Source of the DNA: Schistosoma haematobium
Taxonomy: Eukaryota > Platyhelminthes > Trematoda > Strigeidida > Schistosomatidae
Direction: 5' to 3'
Assembly: GCF_000699445.3 (NCBI RefSeq)
Contig: NC_067196.1
Span: forward strand, 87,708,364 to 87,772,363
DNA: 64,000 nt
Part shown: positions 60,401-64,000 of the stretch, piece after piece
Layout: each line of letters starts with the position of its first letter
Numbering within the stretch: position 1 is the first letter of the stretch
The notes under the pieces: generated by a model
Databases searched by the model: none
Told to the model about the DNA's origin: nothing
Seen by the model: only the letters and a program-made list of their open reading frames with translations
Program-made: the position numbers and the translations under genes

Positions 60401-63400
60401 TTTGTTGTACTTTGGTACGCTCTATTCATGGTACCAGAAATTAGTGTTTACAATTAATTGGCATTCTGATTCACATCTTTAACTTTCCGTAAAAGATCAA
60501 ATTGACGCATAATTCCACATGAAATGAACTTCAAATAAGTTTGAAATGTGTCTACGGTAAATTCGTTATTTATTTAAACACAAACACTCGTACAAGGAGG
60601 CGTCAAATATGTGTGCGCCACGCTTCGTCATTCGATTTGTATGGGCGCCCAAAACGAAGCAGGCGTAACCATTTATTTTGATAAATATTGACAGCACTCC
60701 GATCAGGTAGGAGTAGTACTCCAATCAATGCACTAAAGTGCCTATTTACTGTACAATATCCGCATAAGTTACTCATCACACAGTTACTGGGTCTTTGGTG
60801 TCATCCTTTAATTAAAAAAGTTCTTCGCAACTTGATACGATTATACTTGTTTCAGATATAATCAGCTAAAAAGTCAGATTCAGAGGTAAACTTCCTTGGT
60901 GATTAACTTGTTCCTTATAGCTTCAGATTTTAGTTCTATAGTCGCTGTATATTGGAAGAGTCGTGTATTGTTGGCTTGTATTCGGTTCTTATCTCTTTCC
61001 TTTTTCTAATTCTGTATTGAATACTGTTCTGGAAATAGTCTGTCGGCTAAATTAACTGACTGTCAATCTGGTAAAGCATCTTTAGCCAACCTAAGTATAA
61101 CTAGTGTTCATAAGTCGGTCCTATTTCTTCGTAACTAAAACTACGTTACTATGCTGCTTTTCTGACTCTTGTTTTTATAGGAACTTTATTTGAGCGATTG
61201 TATACTCCGATCAACTGGTGTAAAGGCACTTGCTTCCGCTTTTGAAGATCCTGACATCACTCCCAATTTAAGAGTTTTGAATCTAACTGGAAACGAAATC
61301 AAACTGTCTGCTGGGATTAATTTAATTCTATCCTTGGGCAATAAATCCCATTTAGAATTACTAGACTTGAATGCTAATGAATTCGGTCGCTCTGGTGTTC
61401 GATCAATAATTCAAACGCTTGATTCAGTCGGACTTTTGCACACATTACCCAATCCAAACGACAAAGAAGATTCATCAAATAAATCAGTTACAGAGGAATC
61501 CTATTTATGGGCATTTGACGAAGATCAAGGTTCAGATCAAGAGGACGAAGATGATGAAACCAACGAAGGAGAGGGGGAAGAGGATGATAATGAAAATGCA
61601 GAAGATGATGATTCTAGAAGAAGTCAATATGGAGATGATGATGATGAACGAGAAAATCATACTGATATAACTTCAGACCAAAAGGAGAGTAAGTTCACAC
61701 GCCTTTTTCAAAGGAAATGTTCAGTTGTATTATTCATATCACAAATAATAGTCCAATTTATCCTAGTATAGATGTTGTTCTCTTTTTGTCATTGTTTATG
61801 TTTGAAAAAAGGACAATACAAATTTAAACCGTCTAATGGTGAGTTTCATCGGTCTTACACATACTATAACTAGTATGACGCCAGTCAGTCATAAGGAAAC
61901 TAAAACTTAACAAAAGTACTGACCATTAGCTCAAATTACTACATCAATAAGATGATGAATGGTAAAGAAGTCGAAATATTGGTAATATGAATGATATTAA
62001 GACATACTAATCATAGGGAATATGATCAAATTATTAGAAAACTATTAATGTAATAAAAAGTACAAAATAATGTCGAAATTGAATTTTGTTGGAAAATAGG
62101 GAATAAATTCATTTGCACCACTTTAACAAATCTTAAGTCATATTTTAGTGAACGAGAACTCAAGTAAAGACAATCGAATGTATTTGAACACAAAATTACA
62201 GAATCTCTTGATAAAATCTGAGAACCATACAATAAATTCTTCATTTGCAAAATATCAGTCAATCATCTCAGACTTGATTGTTTCTTCGTTTCCACACCAA
62301 TCATTCAATGTTCTCGTTCTCTTTTCTCCGATCTTCTTAACCTTCTGCCGCCAGGCATTTCACTTTTGACTGATGATACATACTACTTATATCACCTATC
62401 GTCTCCAATTACCACACTTGGTTTATGTTCAAACTTGTGAGTGACATGTCTGTTAATTAAGCTTTATGTAATAGTAAACATTGGGAAGTTGGTTCCATTG
62501 CATAAAAAACAATTATAACTACCGTAATGCAGTTTTAATTCACGTATTGAGTTGAATTATAAATTCACGTCACCATATCAACTTATTGGTCTAAAGTTTA
62601 AGTACACTCCACCAAGCCTGAAGGTCCTGTATTTGATCTTTAATGGTGTCGTGGACGTTTACTAATGAGGAGTCTCATATTAGGATCTAAAAGCTATCCA
62701 GTGCTTCCTAACTTCCACCGGTTTTCTAACTAAAGCTAATTTGTGATGTGGAACTTTTCAAACGTTTAAGGCGTATAATTAAGTTTGAAAGATCCGAACA
62801 ATATTCAAGTAATAAAGAGAGCATTAGATTGTGTTAGTTTTTCATCATTCTGTGCATTATCAAACGTCAAAATAAAAAATATAATGATTCATTAGATCAT
62901 AGTTGCAAGTCTTTCGAAATTTATATTTTTTGTTTTTAACATGAGTCAGATGGTTCCACGTTGACTATAACTGATTAACTGACATTTATTCTGTCTTATA
63001 TTCTGGATTAATTTTTTGTATCAATTTTTCTTCCACAGTTGATACTGCTTTCTCTCTTCTCCTTATTTTGCTAATCGTTTCTGTGTTTGCTAATTTTATG
63101 AAGTGTACCAATACACTTATCTGATATTATATTACCTATGCTTGGTTCCGACCAAGGTTTTCTTCTTTTACTAACCCTTACGTGGTATAAATTTATGTAC
63201 TTGACTTTGAGCTATTCTAATCGTGAAGGGTGCCGATACACTACCCGGGCCACCAAACTGGCGTTGGTGGATCAGGATTTAAGCCACTGGTTTGCTGACT
63301 GAAAGTCAAACACTAGCACCTGAGCCACCGCTCAACTATATGCTGACTGTACACACATGCATATTGTTGTAAATCCAACTTTAATTTCCTTTTGTTCCTA

Positions 63401-64000
63401 ATAGGTTCAGGCGTTAATTTCAGTTTTCGTGAGGCATTTTCAAAAATTGGAACTATTGGTGGTGGTTGTTTAACCCCACAAAATGAAAATATCCAAATAA
63501 ATAAACCTGGACCTTTTGGTAAACAATCATTTGGTTTATTTTCTGGAATTTCACCTCAAAACACTGATACAACAGATGCCGGTGTGATTCGTTCAAAACT
63601 ATGGCCTTCTTCAGGTTTAGGCAATTTATTCAATTTTGGTGATAATGCAAACGCAAAAAGAAATCTATTTTCTCCACCAATTCTATCGAATAAGGCTGTT
63701 GGTCAAGTTGTTGATGAAAAGAAATTAGATGAGGATAAACTTAGACAACTTTTAAACGATGCACTTTGTAATCCAAAACAAGAAATGAGTAGAAATCGTT
63801 TGATCGGTGAGTTAGTTATTTGGTTACTATTTCATTAATTAGTATTTAGATGAGTACAAAACTCATCCAGCGCTCCTGCATTTTCATTTGGTTTCTTAGA
63901 TGATTCAAAGTCGTAACGAAAAAATGTTGATAATTCAGGAGTTATAGCAGGAAATGTTTCAACAGGGATGGCTAAAACAAATCATGACTCCTTGTTTGTA
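51175..64000 (+). CDS. RANGAP1: RANGAP1, Ran GTPase-activating protein (partial at 3' end)
   Basis: Exons 51175-51412, 59523-59689, 59736-59930, 59968-60141, 61181-61688, 63405-63806 and 63939-64000 (cut by the edge) join in phase to 582 residues. RanGAP stimulates GTP hydrolysis by Ran in the cytoplasm and at nuclear pores. Residues 1-345 are leucine-rich repeats with '[10 protein letters not shown]', '[11 protein letters not shown]', '[13 protein letters not shown]' and 'VLNLTGNEI'. The 'DLFTGR' stretch carries Arg81, matching the catalytic arginine of the family (Arg74 in yeast Rna1p). Residues about 370-417 are almost all Asp and Glu, as in animal RanGAP1. The part after residue 428 starts the C-terminal domain. 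The start chosen is the first in-frame ATG (51175); the frame is also open upstream, so a 5' exon is possible. Confidence 0.93.
52090..52370 (+). mobile_element. diverged 3' tail of the (CTGA)-tailed retrotransposon family
   Basis: The frame '[14 protein letters not shown]' and the later 'TGCTGATGCAGTTTGGCAAC' keep the order of the family 3' end. Confidence 0.55.
53100..55570 (-). mobile_element. degraded RTE element in RANGAP1 intron 1, central part replaced by another repeat
   Basis: The 3' and RT part is at 53100-54284, the endonuclease part at about 54560-55570 ('[21 protein letters not shown]' at the 5' end). About 0.9 kb of the RT start is missing, and 275 bp of a different dispersed repeat sits there. 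At 54259-54261 it has TAA at the same codon that is TAA in the two full-length copies. Confidence 0.8.
54285..54560 (-). repeat. unclassified dispersed repeat, copy 4, inside the RTE of RANGAP1 intron 1
   Basis: It shares 'ATGGCATGGCTCGTCTATGC' and 'GATGTGACCTCCATGTAAG' type sequence with copy 3. About 0.9 kb of the RTE is missing at this site. Confidence 0.55.
56108..56190 (+). mobile_element. 3' tail fragment of the (TAAA)-tailed retroposon
   Basis: 'GTGTGGCGCATACATATTTG' through the TAATAAATAAATAAT tail matches the 3' end of the family. Strongly 5'-truncated. Confidence 0.65.
57205..57366 (+). mobile_element. 3' tail of the (CTGA)-tailed retrotransposon family
   Basis: 'TATGCAATCTTTCTTTATAT' to 'TTGTTGTGCTAATGAGGTGT' and the final CTGATTGATTGATT match the last 160 bp of the copy at 16.6-17.0 kb. 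Confidence 0.65.
57421..57895 (-). mobile_element. (TAAA)-tailed retroposon in RANGAP1 intron 1
   Basis: The same family as 18188-18705, with a TATTTATTATTTATT tail at its low-coordinate end. A central stretch present in the other copy is missing. It still has short open stretches ('[17 protein letters not shown]'), which look like the remains of the 3' end of a longer LINE-type frame. Confidence 0.75.
59523..59689 (+). CDS. RANGAP1: RANGAP1 exon 2
   Basis: The acceptor ATTTAG lies before 59523 and the donor is GAG|GTTAGT. The split first codon is Gly, followed by the catalytic-type Arg and 'LKSEIAPAL', then '[15 protein letters not shown]', the most conserved RanGAP repeat. Confidence 0.92.
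59736..59930 (+). CDS. RANGAP1: RANGAP1 exon 3
   Basis: The acceptor TTATAG lies before 59736 and the donor is GAG|GTATTT; 195 nt, phase 0. It codes '[12 protein letters not shown]', 'YLAEALEKG' and '[18 protein letters not shown]', which fit RanGAP repeats closely. The 46 bp intron before it is very short, a size often seen at the 5' end of schistosome genes. Confidence 0.92.
59968..60141 (+). CDS. RANGAP1: RANGAP1 exon 4
   Basis: The acceptor TTATAG lies before 59968 and the donor is GAG|GTAAAT. Read in frame with exon 3 it codes '[17 protein letters not shown]' and '[18 protein letters not shown]', two leucine-rich repeats. The 37 bp intron before it is close to the shortest that can splice. 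Confidence 0.9.
60567..60668 (-). mobile_element. 3' fragment of the (TAAA)-tailed retroposon in RANGAP1 intron 4
   Basis: On the minus strand it carries the 'GTGGCGCACACATATTTGAC' type sequence and a TTTAAATAAATAAC tail. About 100 bp long. Confidence 0.6.
61181..61688 (+). CDS. RANGAP1: RANGAP1 exon 5 (last repeats and acidic block)
   Basis: The acceptor TTATAG lies before 61181 and the donor is GAGA|GTAAGT after 61688. It codes residues 259-427: three leucine-rich repeats ending '[18 protein letters not shown]', then an acidic run from about residue 370 broken by 'SRRSQYG'. The acidic block after the repeats is a hallmark of RanGAP. Confidence 0.93.
63225..63335 (-). mobile_element. tRNA-like SINE head, minus strand, in RANGAP1 intron 5
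   Basis: On the minus strand, 'GCGGTGGCTCAGGTGCTAGTG' resembles an A box and 'TTAAATCCTGATCC' a weak B box. The rest of the unit is not recognisable. Confidence 0.45.
63405..63806 (+). CDS. RANGAP1: RANGAP1 exon 6 (linker to C-terminal domain)
   Basis: The acceptor AATAG lies before 63405 and the donor is ATCG|GTGAGT. The frame fits exon 5. It codes a Phe-Gly and Pro rich linker ('[14 protein letters not shown]') and then a helical, charged stretch ('[18 protein letters not shown]') that fits the start of the RanGAP1 C-terminal domain. The FG-rich linker recalls nuclear-pore proteins; that comparison is my inference. Confidence 0.85.
63939..64000 (+). CDS. RANGAP1: RANGAP1 exon 7 (cut by window edge)
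   Basis: A candidate acceptor AATTCAG lies before 63939. The first two bases complete the codon left by exon 6, and the frame stays open to the edge ('[20 protein letters not shown]'). A closer acceptor at 63898 gives an early stop, so this one is preferred. Confidence 0.6.

Noticed and set aside
61419..61670. 83-codon Met- and Lys-rich frame
   Set aside because: Shifted frame of the acidic GAT/GAA run of RANGAP1 exon 5.
1..64000. CRISPR array, operon, plasmid or phage features
   Set aside because: Exon-intron genes and eukaryotic retroelements throughout; no regular spacer arrays or prokaryotic genes.

Overview
The window is nuclear DNA of a flatworm of the genus Schistosoma; I cannot fix the species. 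It is AT-rich, has long introns with GT-AG boundaries, and is full of schistosome-type repeats: RTE-clade elements of the SR2/SjR2 kind, CR1/Jockey-type elements, a Gypsy fragment, and tRNA-headed SINE-like units that carry hammerhead-ribozyme motifs (Sm-alpha type). No bacterial, organellar or viral gene is present.

Two host genes are supported, and I rebuilt both by matching splice phase from exon to exon. On the minus strand, 27966 to 8492, lies a complete eight-exon gene for an 814-residue mitochondrial pentatricopeptide-repeat protein of the PTCD1 type. On the plus strand, from 51175 to beyond the right edge, lies RANGAP1, the GTPase-activating protein of Ran: seven exons, 582 residues in the window, with leucine-rich repeats, an acidic block and the start of the C-terminal domain. 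The two genes point away from each other across about 23 kb of repeats. Their products act in different compartments (mitochondrial RNA metabolism; nuclear transport), so their proximity suggests no shared pathway.

The main structural event is a near-identical direct repeat. Bases 1-7056 match 21937-28707 at an offset near 21.65 kb. This is what a head-to-tail duplication of a 21.65 kb unit (7057-28707) holding the whole PTCD1-like gene would give, with the second copy running off the left edge; its exons 1-3 are at 6315-3840. Introns of the two copies are almost identical, yet coding exon 2 differs by what look like reciprocal in-frame deletions (39 nt lost in one copy, 33 nt in the other). 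An uncollapsed haplotype in the assembly is the main alternative.

Layout: 1-7056 second PTCD1-like copy (5' part); 7057-8491 SINE-like units between the gene copies; 8492-27966 the complete PTCD1-like gene, whose introns hold old RTE pieces (9.2-11.3, 14.4-15.3 and 18.9-19.3 kb), a broken Gypsy pol (17.2-18.85 kb) with a retroposon nested in its reverse transcriptase, and the GC-rich retroposon at 12.7-13.5 kb; 28.7-51.1 kb repeat island with a CR1-like element (30.1-32.4 kb), two near-identical RTE elements in inverted orientation (33.19-36.40 and 38.82-42.02 kb), a terminal-inverted-repeat element between them, and a second CR1/Jockey-type element (43.1-45.7 kb); 51.2-64 kb RANGAP1, with an 8.1 kb first intron holding another degraded RTE copy. 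None of the retroelement reading frames looks intact.
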